Positions 7,447-17,305 of a stretch of 64,000 nt of DNA are shown in pieces (the stretch's first letter is position 1; each line of letters opens with the position of its first letter). The stretch lies in contig NZ_SJPX01000002.1 of the NCBI RefSeq assembly GCF_007860175.1, forward strand, positions 1,240,001 to 1,304,000, read 5' to 3'. Position numbers and translations under genes: made by a program. A model generated the notes under the pieces. It was not told where the DNA came from. It did not search any database and saw nothing but the letters and a program-made list of their open reading frames with translations. Source of the DNA: Rubripirellula reticaptiva (GTDB taxonomy: Bacteria; Planctomycetota; Planctomycetia; Pirellulales; Pirellulaceae).

Positions 7447-10400
7447 TTATGCCGCTTTCATGAGTTCCTCCTCCGGCATCGCTTCGGTTCCTTCCCAAAG
7501 CTCGTCTTGAAATCCAAATCGCATTTTCAATTCCAGATAGCCGCAATAGAGTGTCGGCACGATGAATGAAGTGAATGGTTCGGCTAGCATTCCTCCGAAC
7601 ACTGGAATCGCCATCGCTCGGGCAACGTCAGCCCCACGGCCCGTCGCGATCAACACCGGAATTAACGCGGCAAGCGTCGTCACGGTCGTCATCATGCAAG
7701 GTCGAATACGTTTCAGGCCGGCTTCGTAAACCACATTGCGAATGTCTTCGACCGATTCGATTTTGCGTTTCTTGAGAAGTTGATGGATGTAGGTCGCCAT
7801 CACGACGCCATCGTCGACCGCCAGACCGAACAGGGCGATGAAGCCAACCCACACCGCCGTGTTGAGTTCCACGCCCATCGTTGCGACGGCGATCATGCCG
7901 CCGGCAAATGCGACCGGGATACCGGAGAACACGGCCAACGAAATCGAGAAGTTGCGGAACTCCATGTAGAGCAACATCAGATTGATGCAGATGACCAGCG
8001 GAATGATCCACATTAATCGCCGGTTTGCCTCGATCTGGTTTCGGAAACTTCCAACGGCTTCAAGGGAGTAGCCAGCTGGCAATGACAGGCGATTGGGATC
8101 CGATGGTGGAAGAGATTGCGCTTTGCGGAGTTGTTCTTCGATCGCAGCGACCGATTCCAAGTCGCCTTTGCTACCATTGGCCATGAAAGAAACGTGAGCG
8201 ACCAGTCGCCCGTTTTCACTGTTAATCGCACCTGGCCCCCAGGTCGTTTCCAGCTTTGCGAGTTCTTGCAGCGGCACAACAGCACCTGAGTGCGTGACGA
8301 CTGGCAAACGTTTCAGCCCGTCGATCTGTTCGCGAAGGTCACGGTTGTATCGAAGCCGCACGGGATAACGCTCTCGGCCTTCGACCGTCTTGATCAGATT
8401 CATTCCGCCGAGTGCCGTCTCGATGACCTGGTTCACCATCGACGAACTCATTCCGTAGCGTGACGCTGCCTCACGATCGACAGTGAACTCGACGTAGGGC
8501 TTGCCGAGCACAATGTCGGGATTGACCGTGCCGGCATTGATCAGTGGTGACTTCTTTAACTCGGCGGCGACGTCCATTGCGGCGTCGGCGAGCGTGTCCA
8601 GCTTGTCGCCGTAAACACGGATGGCCATCGGTGCCTTGATACCGGACTGCAACATCACGACACGACCTTCGATCGGCTGCAGCGCCGAGGCCGGCGTGAC
8701 GCCCGGTAACGTCGCGACGCGGTTGATCTCATCCCACACATCGCGTGCAGTGACGCCCTCTCGCCACTGGCTTTCAGGTTTCAGCATCACATACGTTTCG
8801 ACCATCGCTGCGGGCGCGGGATCGAGCGCCGATTCCACGCGGCCTATCTTGCCGAGCACATCTTTGACTTCGGGAATCTGGCCGATCAGCACGTCCTGGG
8901 TTTGTAAGACCTGCATCGCTTGCGAGAAGCTCGCCGCCGGGTACAGCGTCGGCATGTAGAACCAACTTCCCTCGTCCAAGGCGATCCAGTCGTCACTTTG
9001 CAAACCCGTGAAGACGTGCTTGGCGTCGACGTAGCCGGGGAAATCATTCAGCTCGGCACCAAATAGGTTCGCGAACTTCTCGATCGGACGCATCACTGTC
9101 GGCATTCCAATGTAGGCTCCTACACCGATGAACAGCAGCACTAGCGGAAAAGAGAGTGCGAATGCTTTGTGATTGAGCGCATGTCGCAGTCGCGCCGCGT
9201 AAATCCAGCGAACGAAGCGGCTCGACGGAATTTCTTCGATGGGTCGAATTCGTTCTCGCATCAACTGCCAACCGCCAATGAAGCCGATCATGGCTGCGAC
9301 TGCGGTCACAATCCAAGTATCCAGGCCAAAGCGTTCTGCCAGTCGCGATCCCCAAAGGAAATGTGATACGGCACCTAGCAATCCGGAGAGCGACAACGCA
9401 GAAACCAACGCGGTTGATTTGCGACGTACATTGCTTCGCAGCATCAATCGACATAAAGCCGGCACGATCGTGACGGCCGCGATCATTGCTGCAGCAATCG
9501 CAAATGTCTTGGTATAAGCCAGCGGCGAAAATAGCTTGTAATCGCGACCGGTCAAAAAGAAGACCGGCAGAAAGCTGACGATGGTTGTCGCCACGGCAGT
9601 TACGACGGCTGGTGCGACTTCTACCGTTGCTTCGTAGACAACTTCCGCACGAGGTTGCTTGATTCTCGCCTCTGCGCTTCCTGATTCCCAATCAGAAAGG
9701 TGTTGGTAAATGTTCTCCGAAACGATGATTGCCATGTCGACCATCGTGCCGATCGCGATCGCGATGCCGGCGAGCGACATGATGTTCGCACCGACGCCGA
9801 CTACCCGCATCGCGATGAACGACATCAGTACGGCGGCAGGCAAACAAATTGCGACGACAAAACTGCTGCGAATGTGCAGTAAGAACAACAGGATGATGAT
9901 CGCCGTGATGATGATTTCGTCACGCAACGCATGCGTCAGCGTCGCCATCGTCTCGTCAATCAGTCCGCTGCGATCATAGACGCCATGGATGGTTACGCCT
10001 TGCAGCGATGGCGTAATCGCGGCGATCTTTTCTTTCACTCGGTCGATCACGACGCGTGGGTTCTCGCCGTATCGCATTACGACTACGCCGCCAACGGCTT
10101 CGGCTCCGTTGTAATCCAACGCACCGCGGCGAAAGTCAGGACCAATCTGCACAGCGGCAATGTCACGGACGCGAACGGGAACGCCGTCACGCTGCATGAT
10201 GACGGTGTCCTCGATGTCCTCGACCGCCTTGTCCTTGTCACCACCCGAGCCGAGGAAGCCCTTACTGCGGACGATAAACTCCATGCCAGTCGTTTCGACG
10301 GTTTTCGCTCCGACGTCAACGTTCGATCCCTTGATCGCCATCGCCAATTTGTCCAGCGACACGTTATGGAATCGCAGCTTGTCGGGATCCACTTCGATCT

Positions 10401-10962
10401 GATACTGGCGAACGTAACCGCCGATCGAAGCAACCTCGCTAACGCCCTCGACGGCTTGCAACTCATACTTCACGACGAAGTCTTGCATGCTGCGAAGTTC
10501 CGCAAGACCCATGCCTTCATTAGGTGGCTGCAATGTGTAGTAGTAGACCTGCCCTAGGCCCGTCGCGTCTGGCCCAAGTTGTGGCACAACGCCATCGGGC
10601 AACTGTGACGCCGCACTGCCGAGTTGCTCAGAAACTCGACTGCGTGCCCAATAGAAGTCAATTTCGTCCTTGAACGTGACCTGCACGAAGCTGTAGCCGA
10701 ACATGCTCTTGCCACGCACCGATTCGGCACCCGGCACAGCCAGTAACGAAACGCTGAGCGGATAGGTGACCTGGTCTTCGATGTCCTTCGGCGAGCGACC
10801 CGGCCAAGGCGTCAGCACGATGACTTGGTTCTCGCCAATGTTGGGAATCGCGTCGATTGGGATCGACTTGAAACTTACCCAGCCGGCAACGCTCAAGCCG
10901 ATCGTCAGCAGTACGACCAGCCAAGGTTCTTTGACGCAAAAGCGAATGATTAGATTTAACAT
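7447..10962 (-). CDS. cusA: CusA-type heavy-metal RND efflux pump (system 1)
   Basis: 1171 residues, the inner-membrane proton/metal antiporter of a CusCBA-type tripartite pump. The N-terminus (VKEPWLVVLLTIGLSVAG) and GRSPKDIEDQVTYPL are HME-RND hallmarks. The proton-relay helix reads GTMVDMAIIVSEN, like CusA (Cu/Ag) rather than CzcA. Met sites matching CusA are seen in APAAMVET and RVVMLQSGIK; a third Met of E. coli CusA (near YMP) is replaced by Ala/Ser. It is ~120 residues longer than E. coli CusA because of an extra membrane segment near residues 510-570. cusB lies 11 bases upstream. Confidence 0.95.
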   Translation of the reverse strand: MLNLIIRFCVKEPWLVVLLTIGLSVAGWVSFKSIPIDAIPNIGENQVIVLTPWPGRSPKDIEDQVTYPLSVSLLAVPGAESVRGKSMFGYSFVQVTFKDEIDFYWARSRVSEQLGSAASQLPDGVVPQLGPDATGLGQVYYYTLQPPNEGMGLAELRSMQDFVVKYELQAVEGVSEVASIGGYVRQYQIEVDPDKLRFHNVSLDKLAMAIKGSNVDVGAKTVETTGMEFIVRSKGFLGSGGDKDKAVEDIEDTVIMQRDGVPVRVRDIAAVQIGPDFRRGALDYNGAEAVGGVVVMRYGENPRVVIDRVKEKIAAITPSLQGVTIHGVYDRSGLIDETMATLTHALRDEIIITAIIILLFLLHIRSSFVVAICLPAAVLMSFIAMRVVGVGANIMSLAGIAIAIGTMVDMAIIVSENIYQHLSDWESGSAEARIKQPRAEVVYEATVEVAPAVVTAVATTIVSFLPVFFLTGRDYKLFSPLAYTKTFAIAAAMIAAVTIVPALCRLMLRSNVRRKSTALVSALSLSGLLGAVSHFLWGSRLAERFGLDTWIVTAVAAMIGFIGGWQLMRERIRPIEEIPSSRFVRWIYAARLRHALNHKAFALSFPLVLLFIGVGAYIGMPTVMRPIEKFANLFGAELNDFPGYVDAKHVFTGLQSDDWIALDEGSWFYMPTLYPAASFSQAMQVLQTQDVLIGQIPEVKDVLGKIGRVESALDPAPAAMVETYVMLKPESQWREGVTARDVWDEINRVATLPGVTPASALQPIEGRVVMLQSGIKAPMAIRVYGDKLDTLADAAMDVAAELKKSPLINAGTVNPDIVLGKPYVEFTVDREAASRYGMSSSMVNQVIETALGGMNLIKTVEGRERYPVRLRYNRDLREQIDGLKRLPVVTHSGAVVPLQELAKLETTWGPGAINSENGRLVAHVSFMANGSKGDLESVAAIEEQLRKAQSLPPSDPNRLSLPAGYSLEAVGSFRNQIEANRRLMWIIPLVICINLMLLYMEFRNFSISLAVFSGIPVAFAGGMIAVATMGVELNTAVWVGFIALFGLAVDDGVVMATYIHQLLKKRKIESVEDIRNVVYEAGLKRIRPCMMTTVTTLAALIPVLIATGRGADVARAMAIPVFGGMLAEPFTSFIVPTLYCGYLELKMRFGFQDELWEGTEAMPEEELMKAA

Positions 10963-10973
10963 GGTTCGTTTCC

Positions 10974-13097
10974 TTACTGCACGGTGCGAGCGATCGAGGG
11001 AACTTCGCCAACCGGCATCGCCATGTCACGAACGACTTCGCCGCAAGTCAGCATCTCGCTACCCCAGTACGGGTTCTGCAAATCGCCGCCGGGCTGCATC
11101 CAGTCGCCACCTCCACCGGGAACCATCGGACAGTAGTAATGCGTTAGCTTCACGGCCGTCTTCGGGCCACGAGCAACCGTCGCCGCTTTCAACATCGCGT
11201 GACTGACGCCGCGGTAAGCTTCGCGAGCGGTTTCCAACGATCCATCCATGCGAGACGCCGCACGGCGGGCGATTGCGAACTTACGTTGGGCATCGTCGGG
11301 GACGCCGGCCGACATTTCCAGCTCGCGGAGTCCTGCGATTAGAGTGTTCAAGGCGACGGGCGGAGGCGTTTGGTCGGCCGCCATCGCACATTGAATCTCG
11401 AAGTAGGCGTCGTAGGTGCGATCAAGCGCTTTGCCAGCGTCGGTCGCCAACATGACCGGAATGGAATTGGGAAGCTCAAGCGGTCCTGGCGAATAGCTCG
11501 GTGCCTTCGTCGGGTCCATCAATGAGGGGTTACCGGCAAGCTGCATCTGTGAGTCGATCAAGAAGTTGCCTCCAGTGGCGACCGTCTCGCCAGCCGAAAG
11601 CCCTTCGACGATCACGGCTTCTTTGCGATTCATCGGGCCAACCGTGACTCGGCGAATCTCAAAACGTCCCGGTTCAGTTTCGACATAGATCACACTGTTC
11701 TCGCCGGCCAACAGCACGGCGTCGCGAGGAACGGTGACGACCTGCTGCATCGGCAACGGCTCCGCCGCGAATCCAAGCTGCGATGTCGGCACCAAATCCA
11801 TATCGCAAAGCGGGCACTTGCCCGGCTGGTCGCGGATGACTTGCGGGTGCATCGGGCTGATGAACTTGTTCGCAAGTGCCGGATCGTAAACTTGGTCCAT
11901 GGGTATCGCGGGAACGGTGACGCGAGCGGTCGCGTAGTCGCCTGGTCGCAGCTTGCCGTCGAAATTCATGATCTCAACACGTACACGAACCGTTCGAGTC
12001 GTTGCATTGACCGTAGGATCAATGAACGCAACGCGGCCGGTAAACACTTCGCCCGGCATCGACTGAATTTCCGCTTCAACTTGTTGGCCGAATCGAACCG
12101 CCGATGCGTCGTCGGGAAACAGGTCAAGCATCAACCAAACACTGCTCAGGTCGGCGACTCGATAGAGCTTGTGTCCTGTTTTGACATAGTCGCCTTCGAC
12201 CGCCGACTTCTCGATTACCGTTCCACTCTGCGGTGACTTGATGCGGATTCGCGACATTGGTTTTCCGGACTGCCCCAGCTGGTCGATCTGACCCTGCGTC
12301 ATGCCAAGCTCAGCCAAATTCTCGCGTGCCATCTTGTTCAGATCGCCGCCAGAGATTTGAAAGCGTCCGATTTTTCCGTCGCTGTTCATGCTCATGATGA
12401 ACTCGGTTTGGGCGGTATAAAGCTGGGGGCTGTAGATCAACGCCAGATCGTCGCCTTCGTTAACCTTCACGCCGGCGTAGTTGGCGTACATCTTTTCCAA
12501 ACGGCCGTCGATGTACGCACTGATGGTCGACAGTTGGCTTTCATCGAAGTCGATCGAGCCGATGGTGCGGATGGTTCGATTGACTTCACCCATCGTGGAC
12601 ATGGCGGTTTGAATGCCAACGAGTCGACGGGCCGAGGCCTCAATCGTGACCGAGATACCGTCGCCGCCTCCGCCGCCGGTCGCTTCGACCAATTCCATCG
12701 CACAAACCGGGCAACGACCCGGTTCCGTTGATGGCGGCGTACACATCATCGGACAGATGTATCGCTTGTCTTCGCCACCGCCAGCTTCCGCCACGGCTTC
12801 GCCTTTGCTGCCCGAAAATCCGTCAGCGGTCAACCACTTCGTTCGCTGTGCGATACCGAGTAGGAAAAACACGAGGCCGGCGACGGTGACGATAGTTGCG
12901 GCTTGCACGCCTGTGCGTATGAGCCACTTCATTCCGCCACCACTTTGTGGAACGCTCGGTTGAGCTTCAACTGGCGGTATTGTTGCTTCCGTCGCAGTCT
13001 CGACTGGCTCGCTATCGGTCGGCGCATCCGCATCCACGTTGCTGACTTGGTCGTCAACGTCGGCTTCATCGGGCTTGATTGGTTCGTCCTGATTCAT
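10974..13097 (-). CDS. cusB: CusB-type RND periplasmic adaptor with two metal-binding modules (system 1)
   Basis: About 707 residues from the ATG at 13097; a GTG at 13124 is also in frame. An acidic cytoplasmic N-terminus, one membrane anchor (~55-80), a first metal module (YICPMMC...CPVCAMEL), and the hairpin/barrel adaptor region follow. A second module (FISPMHP...CPLCDMDL) is inserted before the last barrel domain. The C-terminal ~170 residues are unlike E. coli CusB and include YCPMVPGGGGDW. It links CusA to the outer-membrane channel and hands over metal. It is transcribed with the cusA gene immediately downstream. Confidence 0.93.
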   Translation of the reverse strand: MNQDEPIKPDEADVDDQVSNVDADAPTDSEPVETATEATIPPVEAQPSVPQSGGGMKWLIRTGVQAATIVTVAGLVFFLLGIAQRTKWLTADGFSGSKGEAVAEAGGGEDKRYICPMMCTPPSTEPGRCPVCAMELVEATGGGGGDGISVTIEASARRLVGIQTAMSTMGEVNRTIRTIGSIDFDESQLSTISAYIDGRLEKMYANYAGVKVNEGDDLALIYSPQLYTAQTEFIMSMNSDGKIGRFQISGGDLNKMARENLAELGMTQGQIDQLGQSGKPMSRIRIKSPQSGTVIEKSAVEGDYVKTGHKLYRVADLSSVWLMLDLFPDDASAVRFGQQVEAEIQSMPGEVFTGRVAFIDPTVNATTRTVRVRVEIMNFDGKLRPGDYATARVTVPAIPMDQVYDPALANKFISPMHPQVIRDQPGKCPLCDMDLVPTSQLGFAAEPLPMQQVVTVPRDAVLLAGENSVIYVETEPGRFEIRRVTVGPMNRKEAVIVEGLSAGETVATGGNFLIDSQMQLAGNPSLMDPTKAPSYSPGPLELPNSIPVMLATDAGKALDRTYDAYFEIQCAMAADQTPPPVALNTLIAGLRELEMSAGVPDDAQRKFAIARRAASRMDGSLETAREAYRGVSHAMLKAATVARGPKTAVKLTHYYCPMVPGGGGDWMQPGGDLQNPYWGSEMLTCGEVVRDMAMPVGEVPSIARTVQ

Positions 13098-13375
13098 GAC
13101 AGTTCTCACAGCGTTTTCCGGCACGCGATTGTGGATCCATCCACGAACGTCAGCTCAAGAGTTGACTGGCCGATGAAGCGACGGGGGGATCGCATCATCG
13201 ACCAGTCATCGCCTCCAGGCTGTGACCGGTTCATTGTTTCGGGTGACGCGAATCAAATCGCGTAGGGATTGCATCTGGAAAGACTCCACTGGGAATGAGC
13301 GCGCAGCACCATTCACGTGAAAGCCAACTTGAAACCGAAGAGCTACGAGCGCGCAGCTCTCCTATCGAGACGACG

Positions 13376-13930
13376 CTAGATGCGCCAGATGCAAAGAAAC
13401 CGCTGAGAGAAATGCGGTGAGTGATCGCCGATCGCCAAACGTGACATCAGCTGATCTGGACGAATTGAAAGTCCAGCCTCGGATGCAACGTGATCCAAGT
13501 ACGCGATCACGACCAATTCACGAACTTGCGGAACAGGAACGCGATGAGGTGCTGGTGCAATCGGTTCCGAGCGAATTCCACACATACACGATGACAATGC
13601 AACCCGGTCTTGAACCAAGTCCTCGTCGTCGGGTTTCGGTGGCTCAGGCACGACATCGGAGATTTCTCCGAACAACTCATCGTGCTTTGGCCGTTCGGAT
13701 TTCTTCTTGCAGCAACTGCCGGCGTCTTCTTCGTTGCCACTACAGCAGCCGCACAGATCACCGTCTGTTTTCACTTCACAGCATTTGCAAGCTTGGCAGA
13801 CCGTTTCGGCCTCGCAGCACTGACCTTGAGCACATGTTCCCTGCGCAGCAACGATCGCCATCGGCTGAATCACTATTGCAGCGATCAGACAAAGATTAAC
13901 GGCGGCGCGAATTAGGGGGGAGTTACTCAC
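13376..13930 (-). CDS. Secreted Cys-rich protein
   Basis: About 184 residues from the GTG at 13930, which has GGAAGG just upstream and directly begins a signal peptide ending near IVAAQG. Some 14 cysteines follow within ~60 residues (QCCEAE, CQACKCCE, CGCCSG, SCCKKK), then a Pro/Asp-rich linker and a Cys-poor C-terminus. No domain recognised. A longer frame from a GTG at 13960 would run across a palindrome that looks like an operator, so the shorter start is preferred. Metal binding is inferred from the Cys pattern and from its place between cusB and the TolC gene. Confidence 0.6.
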   Translation of the reverse strand: MSNSPLIRAAVNLCLIAAIVIQPMAIVAAQGTCAQGQCCEAETVCQACKCCEVKTDGDLCGCCSGNEEDAGSCCKKKSERPKHDELFGEISDVVPEPPKPDDEDLVQDRVALSSCMCGIRSEPIAPAPHRVPVPQVRELVVIAYLDHVASEAGLSIRPDQLMSRLAIGDHSPHFSQRFLCIWRI

Positions 13931-13948
13931 TGTGACCTTCCGAAAAGG

Positions 13949-13965
13949 ATACCCATACACGGTAT
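13949..13965. promoter_or_regulatory. Possible CsoR-like operator
   Basis: An inverted repeat ATACC-N7-GGTAT lies just upstream of the Cys-rich gene (minus) and ~100 bases before the TolC-like gene (plus). CsoR operators are typically inverted repeats of the ATACCC/GGGTAT kind around a C/G-rich centre, and this centre is only partly so. Proposed target of the repressor encoded at 976-1254. Confidence 0.3.
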
Positions 13966-14063
13966 ATGAACTGTATCGGAAATTTGGCCGAAGAGTTCAA
14001 TAGGAATTAGCCGGTTAGGCAAACTTTGACAGATCAATTATAGCTCATTAGGACCTGAACGCC

Positions 14064-15812
14064 ATGGATCGGCATTCTTCGAGACCCGGAAGAACCCAAG
14101 CGAAGCGCCTGCTGCTAGCAGCATTGGTTGCCGCGTCGGTGTCCGGTTGTGCCTCCGAGCGTGGTGTTCAGGTAGCAAAAGTCACCGCTCCGGTCGCCGC
14201 TTCCACCCCGACTTCGGTCGCGACCAGTGACGTCGATTGGCAGCAAGTCCTTAGCGAGCCGGAAACAGCCGTCGTTCAGCCCGTTGTCTTCAACGACGGA
14301 GTAGTGATCGCATCGCCCGCCGTCTTCGCTCAACCACCCCAGGAAGACAGCAAACGAAGCTTCGGAGACTTTCTGCAACTCGATCCGCCCAAGGGAGATG
14401 AATCGAAGGGAGTGAAGGAAGATGGGGAGAAGGATGGTGATGAACCGGACTTGATTGAAAAGGGCGACGAGCAGGACGGGAGGAAAGACGACAAAGACAC
14501 CGAAGGCAAAGACTCCAAGGATCGGGAATCCGACGAAAAGGAAGGCTCCGAAGATGGTGAGGCCGATCGCACTGCCGAGCGGATCGCGACGCCCGCGCTC
14601 AATGGCCAGCCCGTCGAGTATTTCGTAGGCACGGCCCTCGCACGTCACCCCAAAATCCTCGCCGCCAGGCAACGTGTCGCTGCGGCAACCAATGTTATCC
14701 CGCAAGCCAAAGCCTTGCCCGACCCGACGTTCAACAACACGTTCTGGCCATTGCACGATACCGCCATTCAAACCGCGGCTGGCCGGGTCGCCAACCAGAT
14801 GTCGGTCAACCAAAAGGTGCCGTTTCCTGACAAGCTGAAAACCAAAGCGGTCATCGCCAGCCGCGAAGTGCAAATTGCTCAAACGGAAGTTGACGCGATT
14901 GCTCGCGAGATCACCGAGTCAGTTCGTCTCGCCTATTACGAAGTTTGGTTCGCAACCCGCGCGATCGACATCATCGAAGAAACCAAAGACCTCGTTGCCG
15001 ACCTGACCGACGTTGCTGAGGCACGCTACCGCAGTGGCGGTTCTCAACAAGACGTGCTGCGAGCACAACTCGAAACCGATCGACTCGACGAACAACTCAT
15101 CACGCTTGCAAGACAAAAGCTGGTTGCCCAAGCCGACCTCGCTACTTTGCTACAGCAACCCGTCGGGATTCTTCCCGAAGCGACGGATGAACTGAGTATC
15201 ACTGACACGCCACAGCAAATCGAAGAATTGATCGCGTTGGCCGAGCAGTGCAACCCGAAGCTACGCGGCCTCGCATGGGAAATCCAACGCGATCGCGACA
15301 AGGAACGCTTGGCCTGCTTGCAGCAGTACCCAGACTTCAGTGTCGGATTGAATTGGGGATTGGTCAGCGACAACCATGATGTCCTTAGCCCAGTGGCCAA
15401 CGGAAACGATCAACTCAGTGTCAGTTTCGGCACAACATTGCCAATCTGGCGAGAGAAGATCAACGCCGGAGTCCGCGAAGCAGCTCACCGTCGCAGCAGC
15501 ACGACTCGACGCCTAGAAGCCGAACGCGACGAACTGTACGGCAAGATTCGCCGCCTGATTGTTCAAGCCGACGCCCTGGTCGAGCAACGCGACATCTACG
15601 AAGAACGCATCATCCCACGGACAGAAGACACACTCAAACTGTCAATCGCAGACTACCGAGGCAAACGCACCGACTTTTTCACCTTGATCGAAACCTACCG
15701 CGAACTGTTGATGTTCGAGACCCAACTCGCCCGCATCGACGCCACATTGGCCGGCACGATCGCTCAATTGGATCGAACAGTCGGCTGCCCGTACACGACG
15801 GAATCGCGGTAA
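14064..15812 (+). CDS. TolC/CusC-like outer-membrane efflux lipoprotein
   Basis: 582 residues. A lipobox (SVSGC) ends the signal sequence. A ~110-residue spacer follows, with a very acidic Asp/Glu/Lys run around residues 110-175. Then come the two repeats of the OEP fold, with long helices such as SVRLAYYEVWFATRAIDIIEE and PLP-type turns at ~215. It would form the outer-membrane duct for one or both CusBA pumps. The charged insert is unusual for the family. It is divergent from the Cys-rich gene, with which it may share an operator. Confidence 0.85.
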   Translation: MDRHSSRPGRTQAKRLLLAALVAASVSGCASERGVQVAKVTAPVAASTPTSVATSDVDWQQVLSEPETAVVQPVVFNDGVVIASPAVFAQPPQEDSKRSFGDFLQLDPPKGDESKGVKEDGEKDGDEPDLIEKGDEQDGRKDDKDTEGKDSKDRESDEKEGSEDGEADRTAERIATPALNGQPVEYFVGTALARHPKILAARQRVAAATNVIPQAKALPDPTFNNTFWPLHDTAIQTAAGRVANQMSVNQKVPFPDKLKTKAVIASREVQIAQTEVDAIAREITESVRLAYYEVWFATRAIDIIEETKDLVADLTDVAEARYRSGGSQQDVLRAQLETDRLDEQLITLARQKLVAQADLATLLQQPVGILPEATDELSITDTPQQIEELIALAEQCNPKLRGLAWEIQRDRDKERLACLQQYPDFSVGLNWGLVSDNHDVLSPVANGNDQLSVSFGTTLPIWREKINAGVREAAHRRSSTTRRLEAERDELYGKIRRLIVQADALVEQRDIYEERIIPRTEDTLKLSIADYRGKRTDFFTLIETYRELLMFETQLARIDATLAGTIAQLDRTVGCPYTTESR

Positions 15813-15907
15813 TTTGCGGGCCAAAAAATATTTTTGAAATTTGCTGCGAGAGTGCTGCGAAGCGAACTCTTTTAAGGTAAATCAAACCCTTATAAGAGGA
15901 AAATCAC

Positions 15908-17299
15908 ATGAAGAATGAATTGATATGGCTGAAATTTCGAGGCGGTGATGCGGAAAGCATCAAGCAAGCAATCGAAGATCGAGGCGAGTTTACAGCGGTC
16001 GTATCTGTAGCAGACGTGGCGCCACAGACGAATCAAATCTGCTTGGTATCGCTACAGGACGACGAAAGCAGACTAAGCGATGATGGCCCCGAGCTAAGCA
16101 TCGACTTCGTCGGCGTGTCCCAGCTGGGCAAGTGGATCGCAACGGGAAAGAAGCAATTGAAAGTCAGCGGCGTTGTTGAAACGGGTCGGACTGACGTTGA
16201 GGTTGTTCTTGAACGATTGGACGGGCGATTTCGCAACAGAGTCGACACGAACTTCGGTGAGGCGACCCGATTGCCCGAAAAGACGTCGGAAGCCTTGCTT
16301 GGGGCACTTCAGGGCGTGTCACAGAGCTTGCGGGCGGGAATGCCCGGAATTCAATCGCTGATAGCTGAACTCGCCTCCATTCGCAGCCAAGCCGAAGGTG
16401 GCATCGCCGACATCGAGCGTGACGCAGTAGTAACGTCGCTCGAAATATTCGGCGGGTTGCGTCTGCGCAAAGAGATCCTGCGTGGCACGACACCGGCACA
16501 ACAAGAGGCAACCAGCTTTCTGAACCGATTGTCACACTACAACGTCCGTGAAGACTCGCAGATCAATTTGGATGCAATGTCGTTTCCGGGTTTCAACTTC
16601 ATTAAACCCTACATCACGAGTCGTGTTGATGTGTCCAACGACACCGGTGAGACGCTCTCGATTATCAACTGCAATCGTCAACCGCTCGAACACACGCTCG
16701 GCGTGGACTTGATCTATTTCAGTCATGTCCATGAATCGTTCGTAATGGTCCAGTACAAAAGGCTATCCGCTAAAGGAGATGGCAAACCGACTTACTACCC
16801 CAACAGCGACAAGAATTACGCAGGGGAAGTGGAGCGGATGAATGAAGCAGCAACGATGCTGCGAAAATTGGAGGACGCTGAGCCATCCATTGCAAGCTAC
16901 CGTCTGGGCGAAGAGACGCTGTTTCTGAAGTTCTGTGAGGCGAAACAAAAGAGTTCTCTGGACAACAGCATGGCCTCCGGTTTCTACATTCCACTCGGTT
17001 TGTGGAATGCTTTTGCTGCATCTCCAGCATCGAAAGGCCCAAAAGGCGGCCTGCGAATTGATTGGGAAAGCAAACCTCGTTCGTTGAACAACACTGAATT
17101 TTGCAACATGGTCCGATCTGGATGGTTCGGATCTTCATCGGCCCAAACGGACTGTCTAAAAGAGATCGTTCGACAAACCCTTGAAGCTGACCGAATGGTC
17201 GTCTTAGCGGCAACGTCACGGAGCCAGGAACGCCCCGATCAACTGCGTGATCCCTTCGGTCGCTACACGGAAGAGGACGACCCGCTTGGGTGGCGATAA
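15908..17299 (+). CDS. Hypothetical protein with a PD-(D/E)XK-like motif
   Basis: 463 residues, not assigned to a known family. In the central section Glu261, Asp267 and the pair Gln282-x-Lys284 sit on predicted strands (LGVDLIYF and VMVQYKRL). This matches the spacing of restriction-endonuclease-like E...D...QxK cores such as Mrr. That reading is inference from motif and hydrophobic pattern alone. The N-terminal ~200 residues are alpha/beta, without signal peptide or membrane segment. A good AGAGGA precedes the ATG at 15908. It is not an obvious part of the metal genes around it. Confidence 0.6.
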   Translation: MKNELIWLKFRGGDAESIKQAIEDRGEFTAVVSVADVAPQTNQICLVSLQDDESRLSDDGPELSIDFVGVSQLGKWIATGKKQLKVSGVVETGRTDVEVVLERLDGRFRNRVDTNFGEATRLPEKTSEALLGALQGVSQSLRAGMPGIQSLIAELASIRSQAEGGIADIERDAVVTSLEIFGGLRLRKEILRGTTPAQQEATSFLNRLSHYNVREDSQINLDAMSFPGFNFIKPYITSRVDVSNDTGETLSIINCNRQPLEHTLGVDLIYFSHVHESFVMVQYKRLSAKGDGKPTYYPNSDKNYAGEVERMNEAATMLRKLEDAEPSIASYRLGEETLFLKFCEAKQKSSLDNSMASGFYIPLGLWNAFAASPASKGPKGGLRIDWESKPRSLNNTEFCNMVRSGWFGSSSAQTDCLKEIVRQTLEADRMVVLAATSRSQERPDQLRDPFGRYTEEDDPLGWR

Positions 17300-17305
17300 C
17301 GAACG

